Below, piece after piece: positions 55,081-63,850 of a DNA stretch of 64,000 nt (position 1 is the first letter of the stretch; every line of letters starts with the position of its first letter). Source of the DNA: Acidicapsa acidisoli (GTDB lineage: Bacteria > Acidobacteriota > Terriglobia > Terriglobales > Acidobacteriaceae). The DNA is taken from the NCBI RefSeq assembly GCF_025685625.1, contig NZ_JAGSYI010000001.1, forward strand, positions 124,001 to 188,000. The letters are read 5' to 3'. Made by a program: the position numbers and the translations under genes. The notes under the pieces were generated by a model that was given only the letters and a program-made list of their open reading frames with translations, was not told the origin of the DNA and did no database searches.

Positions 55081-58000
55081 AGAATTTAACCGTCAAACTA
55101 ACCTGTCCTTGACGGTTCGCAGGAAAATTACCTGGAGTTCCTTGATTGATGACCTGACCAAACGTGCCGTCGCTTGCGTTGCCATCGGGACCATTGAATT
55201 GGGTTCGATTGAGTACGTTGAAGTAATCCACCTTGAGGTTAGCCTCAAATCGCTCTCCCATGTAGAAGCGCTTTATTGCATTCGCGTTTTCGACGTACAG
55301 GGGTGCGTTTCTGAGCCCTCCGTAATTCCTTTGTGCGTTGCCGAGAACATACTGGGATGCTGTCGTCGCAAATGCTGCGGGGTTGAACATCTGGGCCGTT
55401 GGAGTTTTGCCGGTGAAGTAATCGCGTACTCGGCTATAGGATGCTGTTCCGAGACTGACTCCGGGGACCCGGTTGGGACGATCAAAGCCATTTGGGAAGG
55501 GGACGCCGTTCTCGCTGGCTCCAAATGCTGTTCCAGCCTCATAGTCCAGGAACCAGCTCACTTGCCATCCGCCGAGCACCTGACCGGTGACCCCATGGTT
55601 GTTGAAGATTTTCTTCTTGGGACCGATCGGCAGTTCATAGGTTCCGCTCACCTTCAGAGTCTGTGGCTCATCAGCGCTTGAGACTGCCCATTCCGGCTTC
55701 TGGTTGTACTTATTGATGCCACCGTTAGCAAAGCTAGAGAAGCCGCTGCTCGTGTTGTCCATCTGGTGGGAAAGCGTGTAGCCGGCGAGGAACGATAGGC
55801 CATTCGTGAATCGTTTCTCAACTTCAATTTGGGCACTCTGGTAATAGGTGGTACCGGAGCCTTCGAGATTGTTGAAGATCTTGGAATACTGTGGATAGGG
55901 TACGAGCGACTGGGCTACCGTAGCCGACCCGCCAAAATCGTTGACGAAGTTGTCATACGGCATTTGGAAGCCCGCCGCCTGCGCTGCACCGTTGTTGAAT
56001 GTCAATCCCAGTTGAGAACCGAGAGCCAGATACTTAGGATCGAGCTGGTCCGGGCTATTCAACTGGCTAGGCAGATGGATTACGCGATTGCCAACCCAGG
56101 CCGCCGTCACGAACATGTTATACGGCAGCTCACGCTGGACATTGACGTTCCACTGTTGACTGTACGGAGCGTATCCGTCATTGACACTGAATGCTTCAAT
56201 CTGTTGTCCGCCGCCCAACCCGGTGCTGAATGGGGTGGCCCCAGGATTTGGCATTGGGATTGCGTCCCAGGTACCGCCGTAAGCAGAGGTGTTGGTGCCC
56301 GTGCTGTTGCGTTGGAAGGAGCCTACAAGGAGATTGCTATCGTTGACAGCAATCTTGCTCGTTCCATACTCGTAAGCGCCACCGTCGAGGAAGGCGATCG
56401 AAAAGCCTGCCTGAAGAACGGTTTTATCATTCAGCTTGTAGGCAAAGCCGAAACGTGGACCCAGATGTCCCCAATGGATATTGGCGCGATTGAAGCCTGC
56501 ACAACCGTCGCAACCGCTGCCAAATTTACTTGCGGCTCCGGGGATGTTATTCGCAGCGGGGTCTGTTCCATTGGGATTGAAGAAGACGATCAGGTTGTTG
56601 TTTTCGGTGAACGGTACCTGCATGTCCCAACGAAGTCCGAGGTTCAGGGTCAACCTTGGCGTGAGCTTGATGTCGTCCTGAACGTATGGCGAGAGATCCA
56701 CGTTGCGCAGTCGCAACTCCTGGGAGTTGCTTCTGTTTGCCGAGTCAGGAAGGCCAAGCAGGAAGCTGGCGAACGCGCTTCCGTAGTTACCGAAGTTGGG
56801 ATCGCTCGGATTAGGCACCGAGGTAGATCGCTGGCTGAATTGGAAGCGTCCTCCCTGGGTCTGTTGTTCGTTGTCATCCTGATAAGTGCGACGGAACTCA
56901 CCACCAATATTGAACGTATGACGTCCCTTGGTCCACAGCCAGTTATTCACGATGGCGATGCCCACTTTTCGATTGGTGGAACCACCCCACGAGCCCTGGG
57001 TGCCCCATGTGGTGGGAGCGTGATTGCCGTCGAACGTGATGTTGGCTGGAATCGAGCCATCCGCTACAGCCGGAAAGTTGAATTTCGTCTGGTTGAACTG
57101 GTCATTGATCTCGCCAATCCAACCAATTCCAGCGGTCATCGCCAGGTTCGGTGACCACACCTTGTTGTAGGTCAAGAGAAATCCGCTTCCGAGGGCAGGC
57201 TCATACTTCATGCTGTTGAGCGGGTTCGGCGCAACAACCAATGGATTGTAGTCGAAGGTATAGTTGCTGAAACTGTTACGCCATTGGCTGTAGTGAATGC
57301 TCTGAGTCTGAGACAGGTTTTGGTCGATCGTAAAGCCCCAAACGTGCTGAATGTGTGGATTCACGAATGGCGCAAAACTCTTGTTGCTATCCAATCCGCC
57401 GATGCCGCTTCCCGGACGATCGGGATTCGGAATATATGGGATGAGCAGAGCCGAATTTGCGCTGATTCGCCCCGGAGGAATGACGTTGAGTTTTCCGTTG
57501 TATTCAAACTGCTGGCCGGTAAGTGGATCATAGATGGGAATCAGCGCTCCAGTGCTACCATTCACGTAGTCGCTGAAGTCTCCGGTCTTTTCGAGCGCGG
57601 TCGGCACAGTTGAAACAGCCGTATTTTCGTTGTTCTGCTTGTACCACTCCTGGCTGTAGTGAAAGAAAGTCTTGTCGCGGCCGTTGTAAATGTGCGGGAT
57701 ACGGACCGGCCCTCCGATGGTGAAGCCGTAGTTATTTTCGTGATCGGTGGGTGGCGTACTCGAACCTCCCCATGCCGGGCCATTAAAGAAGCCAACCGAA
57801 TCAAAGAAGCTATTGCGGTTGATTTCAAAGAGATCGCCGTGATACCGGTTGGTGCCGGATGCCATCTGATAGGTCAGTGCGCCCTGGCCCAATCCAAACT
57901 GGGCAGAAAAGGTGGAGCGCTCAACGCGAAACTCCTGCACCATTTCGAAAGGAGGATTGAAGTTCGTCGTGTATCCCTCGGTTTCGGGTTGCGGAGCAGG

Positions 58001-58618
58001 AATGCCGTTATAGAGAATCTCCTGTTCAAAGTCGACGCCGCCGCTCACGCGGTGCGAGAACGTGCTACCGGTTGTGCCCGGCGCCATAAACTGCAAACTG
58101 TCGATCTGTCGGCCGCGACCGGCGACTTCAACCGGCAGCGCTTCGACGACAACCGGCTCAATCGTGCTTCCAAGCTGTGGCTGAGTCGTGTTCAGCGCGA
58201 TCTGCTCGGCAGTCACTTCCATTGTTTCGTCAACAGCTCCGGCAGCGACGGTAATGTCGATTGTGCCCGTGGTGCTGACTTCTACGTTGACACCCTTCTG
58301 CACTGCCTTCTTGAAGCCCTTGGCTTCAACTTCGACTGTATATTGGCCGGGATTCAAACCAAGAACGGTATAGGTTCCCGCGCTGCTGGTAACCGTATGG
58401 CTTGCTACGGACGTAGCCTCATTGGTTATCGTGACCGTCGCGTTGGCCACGACGGCTCCGCTCGTGTCGGTTACAGTGCCCGTAATACCGGCGTTAGCCT
58501 GGGCAGAAGCAGTTCTGGGTGCGAACAGCAGAAGACAAATAGTAGCGAATGCGATCAGGGCAACTCGAATCGACAGACGTGTCCTTATGCGCTCCTGGAG
58601 CGGGGGTATTGGTCTCAC
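55079..58618 (-). CDS. Oar-like TonB-dependent receptor with carboxypeptidase-regulatory domain
   Basis: The 1179-residue outer membrane protein has a signal peptide (VALIAFATICLLLFAPRTAS), a carboxypeptidase-regulatory-like beta-sandwich (ITGTVTDTSGAVVANATVTI; GTYTVLGLNPGQYTVEVEAK), a plug region (QIDSLQFMAPGTTGSTFSHR) and a long beta-barrel ending in the aromatic strand RQGQVSLTVKF. This Oar-like type is greatly expanded in acidobacteria and is thought to import oligosaccharides or other large ligands. A GTG start at 58618 follows GAGGAGG. A LacI-type operator lies about 115 bases upstream and nearly equals the one at GH38, so the receptor probably imports a mannose-rich ligand. No SusD-like partner is present. 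Confidence 0.92.
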   Translation of the reverse strand: MRPIPPLQERIRTRLSIRVALIAFATICLLLFAPRTASAQANAGITGTVTDTSGAVVANATVTITNEATSVASHTVTSSAGTYTVLGLNPGQYTVEVEAKGFKKAVQKGVNVEVSTTGTIDITVAAGAVDETMEVTAEQIALNTTQPQLGSTIEPVVVEALPVEVAGRGRQIDSLQFMAPGTTGSTFSHRVSGGVDFEQEILYNGIPAPQPETEGYTTNFNPPFEMVQEFRVERSTFSAQFGLGQGALTYQMASGTNRYHGDLFEINRNSFFDSVGFFNGPAWGGSSTPPTDHENNYGFTIGGPVRIPHIYNGRDKTFFHYSQEWYKQNNENTAVSTVPTALEKTGDFSDYVNGSTGALIPIYDPLTGQQFEYNGKLNVIPPGRISANSALLIPYIPNPDRPGSGIGGLDSNKSFAPFVNPHIQHVWGFTIDQNLSQTQSIHYSQWRNSFSNYTFDYNPLVVAPNPLNSMKYEPALGSGFLLTYNKVWSPNLAMTAGIGWIGEINDQFNQTKFNFPAVADGSIPANITFDGNHAPTTWGTQGSWGGSTNRKVGIAIVNNWLWTKGRHTFNIGGEFRRTYQDDNEQQTQGGRFQFSQRSTSVPNPSDPNFGNYGSAFASFLLGLPDSANRSNSQELRLRNVDLSPYVQDDIKLTPRLTLNLGLRWDMQVPFTENNNLIVFFNPNGTDPAANNIPGAASKFGSGCDGCAGFNRANIHWGHLGPRFGFAYKLNDKTVLQAGFSIAFLDGGAYEYGTSKIAVNDSNLLVGSFQRNSTGTNTSAYGGTWDAIPMPNPGATPFSTGLGGGQQIEAFSVNDGYAPYSQQWNVNVQRELPYNMFVTAAWVGNRVIHLPSQLNSPDQLDPKYLALGSQLGLTFNNGAAQAAGFQMPYDNFVNDFGGSATVAQSLVPYPQYSKIFNNLEGSGTTYYQSAQIEVEKRFTNGLSFLAGYTLSHQMDNTSSGFSSFANGGINKYNQKPEWAVSSADEPQTLKVSGTYELPIGPKKKIFNNHGVTGQVLGGWQVSWFLDYEAGTAFGASENGVPFPNGFDRPNRVPGVSLGTASYSRVRDYFTGKTPTAQMFNPAAFATTASQYVLGNAQRNYGGLRNAPLYVENANAIKRFYMGERFEANLKVDYFNVLNRTQFNGPDGNASDGTFGQVINQGTPGNFPANRQGQVSLTVKF

Positions 58619-58732
58619 TGATCCTCCTCAAAATTATTCTGACTCTCTAGCTAGGCGCTCTCGCCGCAGAGATCCAGATGTTAATCATGTCTCGTCTGGT
58701 TATCTAAAAGTGGAATCGACACCATAATTTTA

Positions 58733-58746
58733 TGGTAACGTTTCCA
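58733..58746. promoter_or_regulatory. LacI-type operator in front of the TonB receptor gene
   Basis: TGGTAACGTTTCCA is a palindrome except for one pair. On the minus strand it is followed without a gap by TAAAAT (58727-58732), a -10-like hexamer. The geometry equals that of the operator at 52416-52429, from which it differs at one base. It ties the receptor to the LacI regulator encoded 5 kb away. Confidence 0.78.
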
Positions 58747-58998
58747 TGACTCGCGAATATATGTGGGTCAGCAAACGACTGTCAAGGAGTTTTTGAAGGA
58801 AACGATCATTTTTGTCATACTTTCGGACGACCTGAGGCTCCCACCGAAAGTGTATCTCGGTGCTGAAAGAGCCATTATTAATTCGCCCGGACCAGAAAGA
58901 ATTGGTCTCAATCTTATAAAGGAGGCGTCTGAGATCGATAGACCAGATTGCAGCGGATGCCCGCTCCCACGGAGAAATAGAGCTGCATCGTTACCTCG

Positions 58999-59190
58999 AT
59001 GGACAAGACCGAATCCGCAGTTCGCACTATACTCACGGCAATTGAGACGCCGCTCTACGATGTCGGTGTCATGAGTGATCGCGGGATGCTTCCAGGCATC
59101 TACCGCATTCCAGCCTCGGCAGTACTCGCCCGGCTTTCGCTGCTCAAGTACCGCAATGCCCACGGGGTGCATATCCGCGTCCGGCCATTC
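58999..59190 (+). pseudogene. RepB-primase/relaxase-like N-terminal remnant
   Basis: From an ATG at 58999 about 62 codons read MDKTESAVRTILTAIETPLY, DVGVMSDRGMLPGIYRIPA and LARLSLLKYRNAHGVHIRVRP. The pattern 'A-M/I-x-x-x-x-Y-x-V-G-x-x-D ... L-x-x-x-N-A-x-G-x-x-I-x-x-R-P' is that of the RepB-like primase domain in plasmid replication and relaxase proteins. The conserved continuation is lost after RP and the frame ends at 59283 without family sequence. It lies 1.7 kb inside the right tRNA-Glu repeat and supports a mobile origin for this end. The call rests on motif recognition. Confidence 0.5.
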
Positions 59191-59374
59191 AGTCCGAAGA
59201 GCTCGCCATGCCTCAAACCGGTTGATGCGGCTAAGAGAACCGAGGTCCTTTCACGCAGAGGCAGGCTCCAACCAACGTCCTGATCTCAGTTCCAGTCAGC
59301 ACGTCCGGCGCGCTTCGCTGCTTTGCGCTCTGAAGACTCCGTCACGATCCGAGGTAAGACGGCCTGGGTTGCAT

Positions 59375-59490
59375 CTACCACGGTTCGCAGTACGCATAAA
59401 CAACGATCTGCTGTTTTGATAGAGCGTTTCTTACCCGTCCGCCTTGCGGCGCCGGTGGAATATAAGTGAACTCGATCGAAGGTTCGGAAC
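59375..59490 (-). pseudogene. Remnant of a conserved 'IEFT..PPA.QGG...QQIV.YA' domain
   Basis: The codons read SEPSIEFTYIPPAPQGGRV and ALSKQQIVVYAYCEPW and then stop. In several acidobacterial and other large proteins a domain begins with IEFTxxPxAxxGG, continues through GARPGQQIVxYA and then WWVQPW; here about a dozen residues between the two blocks are missing, and the codon after PW is a stop (TAG) where Trp is expected, followed by a QP-like continuation. It is a decayed piece of unknown function. The family memory is not exact, hence the moderate score. Confidence 0.42.
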
Positions 59491-59779
59491 TGGCATTCTG
59501 CGACTGGCAATTGTTCAGTGCAATGGAGCAGCAGCGATCGTTGCAAAAAAACTGGGACCGACGGTCGAAGTTGCATATGACCCCATTAGACTGCTGGATG
59601 CGCGCGGTGGAGGCACACCGCAGAGTGCTTGGACTGAATCTTACCGCACTGGTCCCTGGTATGCACCACTGACATTTCGAAGTGACATAATTAGCCTTGG
59701 TCACAACTGATTTCGCTCGTTAAGCGTCGTGGAACAGGCGCCTGGAAACACGAACCACAGAATCGTGAGGAGGCCCCCC

Positions 59780-60687
59780 ATAAGAACACTGCAGTCTACA
59801 TTTCGCCTTGGCGCGGCGGTGATTTTGATCTTCTGCGTTTCATCCGGTCTGACGGAAACGCCCTCTGCGAAAGCGACGCCCGTCGTCGCCGTCGGCCCGC
59901 AGTACGATACAATGCACGTCTATGTTGCTCCAGAAAATGTTGACGCCTTCGTGAAGGCCTTCTTGGTATGTTTGGAGGCACCAGCACAAAGCAAGAGGTG
60001 GTCACCGTCACGCCGACTCCGAGCAGTACAAGCTCCCAGCTTCTGCAGACTTCGGTAGGCACTGTTTCGCTGTTTGGATTCAAGACTCCCGTTCCGTATC
60101 CCTTCGGCGCGGAAAGGACTGGCTATCTCGTCACCGATCTCGATGGCGCCATCGTTTCTGCAAAGTCTGCGGGGGCGGATGTCCTCGTGGCGCCGTTTCC
60201 TGATCCGATTGGACGCGATGCAGTCATTCAGTGGCCAGGCGGAATCAATATGCAGCTTTACTGGCACACAACTAAACCCTCATACACGGCATTTCAGACA
60301 ATTCCCGAGAACCGTATCTATGTTTCGCCTATTCGCGTTAACGACTTCCTTCGAAGCTTCGTTGCCTTCTCTCATGGCAAGATCGTTTCGGATGATCCTC
60401 ATGCGCCCGGAATTGAGATTGGCCGACCGGATGCCACATTCCGCCGCGTCCGCGTCGAATCTCTATTCGGCAAGCTCACCGTCTTGGTTACGGATGGCCA
60501 CTTCCCTTATCCTTATGGACGTCAACTGACTGGCTACGAGGTTCCGAGCCTTTCCGATACGCTTGCGAAAGCTCAGTCGTTGGGTGTAAACATTCTTGTT
60601 CAGCCATATTCCTCGAGTGCGCGGACTGCTGCCATTGTCGAATTCCCGGGCAGATATATTGCTGAGATTCACGAGATAAGTAAGTAG
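59780..60687 (+). pseudogene. Exported VOC/glyoxalase-like protein, frameshifted
   Basis: The first part encodes a signal peptide (LGAAVILIFCVSSGLTETPS) and GPQYDTMHVYVAPENVDAFV, then the frame changes near 59965 and goes on as FGGTSTKQEVVTVTPTPSST. Typical glyoxalase-like blocks follow: PYPFGAERTGYLVTDLDGAI, WPGGINMQLYWHT, VRVNDF-like and PYPYGRQLTGYEVPSLSDTL, ending IAEIHEISK. One inserted base would restore a full protein. A strong GAGGAGG site stands seven bases before ATA (59780), where ATG would be expected, so the start may also be mutated; a GTG at 59729 is an alternative. Two possible lesions favour a real pseudogene over an error. Confidence 0.75.
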
Positions 60688-60900
60688 TACTCGTCGCCAA
60701 GAGGCTGCGTGGCAGTACGCGGCTATCCGCGTACTGGCTGAGACCTAAACAAAGGAGCGCCGGTCATATCGAAGCCAGCTTTCGGTACAACGTGTGCGGT
60801 CCAATAGCCCTTGCAATACCGCGAGCCGAGAGGTCTTTATAGGTGTTGAGGGGGGCAGCCTGTCCCGTTTAGGTTCAAAGAGTTACCTCAGTTGTGCCCG

Positions 60901-60945
60901 CTTTCACGGCGATAACACGGGTTCAAATCCCGTCGCGGACGCCAA
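60901..60945 (+). repeat. tRNA-Glu(UUC) 3'-half fragment, right copy of a 45-bp direct repeat
   Basis: It has the same anticodon loop, T-arm, acceptor strand and CCA as the copy at 10137-10181; the acceptor strand reads CGCGGAC instead of CGGGGAC. The upstream sequence does not form a tRNA 5' half. Identity starts exactly at the anticodon loop, a known crossover position for integrases that use tRNA genes. The rest of the 60688-61023 gap holds no gene. Confidence 0.8.
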
Positions 60946-61023
60946 ATAAACGCTGCAATTTACGCTGACATCGTGCAATTGACGGGGACACGATGAGCAA
61001 TGAGGTTAGTGCCTCAATCCCTA

Positions 61024-62286
61024 TTAAGCCGCAAAACAGCCAATCTCTCGAAGCATCCTATCCGCTTCTTGCAGCGAGCTATAGTGAATTCGATAGGCAG
61101 GTGTGAAACAAACGAACTTCAGGAAGTTCTCGAAGCCGTCTCGCGCAATATGCCTCGCGAATAGCATTCCTCCGTTGTTGAGAAAACAAAGGGTGCGAAA
61201 GGGCGAGATGGATTCTACTTGCGCCCCAGAAGCCGCGCCGTAGTGCGGAAACACGATGTGAGTTATGGGGCGCGCCCGGGATGAATAGCGCTCTTCCGGT
61301 GGATGCGCCAGGCGGATCTTTGTCCCGTCAGAACGAATGTGAACGGGTGAGCCGGACAGGGCCGGCCAATGCTGTTGCAGAGTGGGCCAGCTTTCCTGCT
61401 TCAGACTGACAGGCAGATGAAGAGACCTGATGGACCACGTATCGAAATTCAAGAGGGCTGGCTCATCGGCTAGAAGATCAAATCCTTGTGTCACCAGATG
61501 AACGGCTAGGGTGCTCTTGCCGCATTCGCGCGGCGCGGAAAGCATGATCCCGAAATTGTCATGGGCTACCATCGCTGCGTGAAAAGCTACGTCGTAATCG
61601 CCTTGGGCATAGAGCAAACTTCGCGCAGCATGCAAGAGGCCCAATCCGAGCTGGCGCTCTTGAAGCGAAGGCAAGAATTCAACGCCGTTTACATAGATCG
61701 CCCAACCGTCCTCCGCTTGTTGGGCGGATAGGCAGCAACGTGGCGGCCTTTCCGTGATGACGCAGTTCCGGAAGTAGTCCTGGCACAAGCTGGCAAGTGG
61801 TCCTGGCGGATATTGAAGCGATACAGGAATGCCATCAATTTCGATGTTGGCGATTGCCGTATCGCTCCATTTGGAAGACTGAAAGGGTGGCCACTGCGCC
61901 GGTGCATTCTCGGCGGGAAAAATGCCCCGAGAGAGATCATAAACGGCCTTCAGCCCTTCGTAGGACGTGGAGGCGTCGCCGCCCACAACCCGAGGTCCAT
62001 CCAAATCTTCCAACGCGGCGCCTGCGTCAAAGGCGCGAAACGCGGAGACTCCGGCGGCATCAAGACCGGCAAAGCGGTTATTCACCTCCGAATAAACTAC
62101 GCCGTCGTCGCCAAGTAAGTAGAGCCACTGTTGCGGGTTACCACAGGCAACACGATGCAAGCCGCTCGCAGTAGTCGGAGATTCCTTCACAGTGTGCACC
62201 CCAAACCCGGGCGCCAGAAAAGGCACGGCTTGATCGTTTGTGACACGGCGAGCAAGCACGCCGTGCAGGCACAATTGCAAGCGCAA
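61024..62286 (-). CDS. HprK-related kinase
   Basis: The 420-residue protein has an N-terminal alpha/beta region and, from about residue 230, an HprK-like fold: YDVAFHAAMVAHDNFGIMLS, a P-loop variant APRECGKST (Ala replaces the first Gly), LLADEPALLNF as the Walker-B-like part, and TKIRLAHPPEE. Proteins of this type differ from the true HPr kinase and occur in clusters that modify or export small peptides, including lasso-peptide-like loci. It begins with TTG at 62286, nine bases after the nucleotidyltransferase gene whose end holds the AGGAG site, so the two are coupled. Its substrate may be the 64-residue peptide encoded two genes upstream; that is inference. Confidence 0.72.
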   Translation of the reverse strand: MRLQLCLHGVLARRVTNDQAVPFLAPGFGVHTVKESPTTASGLHRVACGNPQQWLYLLGDDGVVYSEVNNRFAGLDAAGVSAFRAFDAGAALEDLDGPRVVGGDASTSYEGLKAVYDLSRGIFPAENAPAQWPPFQSSKWSDTAIANIEIDGIPVSLQYPPGPLASLCQDYFRNCVITERPPRCCLSAQQAEDGWAIYVNGVEFLPSLQERQLGLGLLHAARSLLYAQGDYDVAFHAAMVAHDNFGIMLSAPRECGKSTLAVHLVTQGFDLLADEPALLNFDTWSIRSLHLPVSLKQESWPTLQQHWPALSGSPVHIRSDGTKIRLAHPPEERYSSRARPITHIVFPHYGAASGAQVESISPFRTLCFLNNGGMLFARHIARDGFENFLKFVCFTPAYRIHYSSLQEADRMLREIGCFAA

Positions 62287-62295
62287 TTCACAGTG

Positions 62296-63462
62296 TTAAC
62301 TCCTGGGAAAGGCAATTCGCAATGCCTTCCGGAAGCCATACTTATGGAGCAGGCGAAAGGGCCTGACGACAACCATGAGCCCGGATTGAACCCGATGGCG
62401 ACGCGCCCATTGATAGTCCGAATATGTCGGCATCAAGTATCTGAATCTATATCGCCATCGTCTGAGGACATGGGGCTCCGCCTGCAGATACAGGCCACGA
62501 TAATCGTTGATGACAACCTGTCGGTTCTCTGAAAAGAGCCTCCAGGCAGCGGCGCGAGCGAGCGCAACGGCTTTGGGTGATGCGGAGGTCGCGATATCCA
62601 GCGCTTCCGGCAATAGTTGAGGAAACATTGCGCGCACAACCTCGCAACCGATGAGCAGATATGGCTGCAGACCCTCTCGTCGAGCTTGCTGCACCATTTC
62701 CTCATAGGCGTCAGGCTGCCAACCACGCAATGCCCGCGCAACGTCCATGATCCAGATAAGTCTCGAAAAACCATGCTTCAGGCCGTGGGAACAGAGATAC
62801 AGAACCAAATCGGCATCGGACATGGCACGAACCGGCTGTCCGCGAAAATCATGGGGACGAGAACGGCTCCAGATGTGATCAATATCGAAGGGAAAGTCCC
62901 GAGGAGAAGCCAGTTCGAAATGCAGTTCTACCAGAAGTTCGTCTCGGATAAATCTGCGGTCATGCTCGCCAGCCGGTCCCAATCCGATAAATCCTCTGCC
63001 CAAGAGCAACGTTTCGCAACGAGGAAAATCATCGCGGCGCACAAGCAGATCCAGGTCGTTGGACGCTCGCAGCGCTACATCTCCATAGAGGGTCAATGCC
63101 AGCGAAGGCCCCTTCAACGGAAGGACCTCTATGCGCAGATCCCGAAAGTCTTGTAGTAATTCTTTCAGTTCCTCTGCGAGCCATTCTGCGAAGGCTTGGC
63201 ACTCACGAGCGGCAATCCGGAAAAAGCCTGGCATATCCGCACCCATCGCAAACATCGACTGATGGACGAGGAGAAGGACGCCATTTTCTCTGGCGAGATC
63301 AAGCAGGACTTTCCAATCCACATCTTCCGGAACAAGGTATGGCAACCCGCGCAGACAGGTTATCAGCAGAGCGGTCTCGGGTGAAGGATCATCGGCGCAT
63401 TGCCGAAGCGAGATTGCTGAACATGTCTGAGTCGCTGTTACGGGAGTTCTGAATGCTGCCAT
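62296..63462 (-). CDS. Nucleotidyltransferase-family protein
   Basis: The 388-residue protein has the motif ALTLYGDVALRASNDLDLLV, where the aspartates of NDLDLLV stand for the metal site of the polymerase-beta-like fold (Uncharacterised nucleotidyltransferase family). PLKGPSLALTLYGD precedes it, and helical parts follow (YLCSHGLKHGFSRLIWIMDV). Members occur beside HprK-related kinases and PqqD-like chaperones in peptide-modifying loci. The start is uncertain: ATG 63462 gives a typical length, while ATG 63570 lies 16 bases after the upstream peptide gene and would couple better. It ends nine bases before the kinase start. Confidence 0.75.
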   Translation of the reverse strand: MAAFRTPVTATQTCSAISLRQCADDPSPETALLITCLRGLPYLVPEDVDWKVLLDLARENGVLLLVHQSMFAMGADMPGFFRIAARECQAFAEWLAEELKELLQDFRDLRIEVLPLKGPSLALTLYGDVALRASNDLDLLVRRDDFPRCETLLLGRGFIGLGPAGEHDRRFIRDELLVELHFELASPRDFPFDIDHIWSRSRPHDFRGQPVRAMSDADLVLYLCSHGLKHGFSRLIWIMDVARALRGWQPDAYEEMVQQARREGLQPYLLIGCEVVRAMFPQLLPEALDIATSASPKAVALARAAAWRLFSENRQVVINDYRGLYLQAEPHVLRRWRYRFRYLMPTYSDYQWARRHRVQSGLMVVVRPFRLLHKYGFRKALRIAFPRS

Positions 63463-63586
63463 TTGTATCCCGGGAGTCTGAAGCGGCGAGCTGCCCAGAT
63501 CGGCGAAAACTCGACGATTACGCTGCGCGGTCCAGGGGAGGCGTCGCTGCGTCGACGCGGGCCGCGCCATGATGGTCTGCTCGACA

Positions 63587-63781
63587 CTAAGGCTTGCTGT
63601 GAACAGCGTGGGCCTTCGACGCAAACACCAGCAATGGGGCCGCTACAAGCGCATACTTGCCATAGCGTTCAATGAGTTCCCGTCGGGTTGAGGTCTCCAC
63701 TGACTCTGAATGAGCAAGCGAAGACGATGATGTAGCATCCTGACCTTCCGGAGGGCGCGTCTCTTGCGGCTTTGCATTCAT
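63587..63781 (-). CDS. 64-residue peptide with hydrophobic tail, possible precursor
   Basis: The product starts MNAKPQETRPPEGQDATSS, has a Ser-rich middle, then TRRELIERYGKYALVAAPLL and VFASKAHAVHSKP. The basic helix plus hydrophobic segment near the C-terminus ends in a short polar tail. A GGGAGG ribosome site stands 11 bases before the ATG. Similar small proteins with 'RRxxIERYGKYAxxAAPLL' are, as I recall, encoded beside HprK-related kinases in proteobacteria and acidobacteria; their role is not established. It may be the substrate peptide of this locus or a membrane-anchored partner. The nucleotidyltransferase gene follows. Confidence 0.62.
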   Translation of the reverse strand: MNAKPQETRPPEGQDATSSSSLAHSESVETSTRRELIERYGKYALVAAPLLVFASKAHAVHSKP

Positions 63782-63850
63782 ATCCAAACCTACCTCCCTT
63801 TGCTTTAGAAGCTTCAATGCTATTTTTTCCCTGAGCGCCTTGGCTCGTAG

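Noticed and set aside
55829-57154. 441-codon plus-strand frame inside the TonB receptor gene
   Set aside because: It is antisense to a clear receptor with full domain structure; the frame has no family character and arises from codon bias of the real gene.
57659-58621. 320-codon plus-strand frame
   Set aside because: It is antisense to the signal peptide, regulatory domain and plug of the TonB receptor.
59729-60058. Independent 109-codon gene
   Set aside because: Its first 80 codons are the signal peptide and first strand of the glyoxalase-like protein; the rest is the wrong frame after the frameshift.
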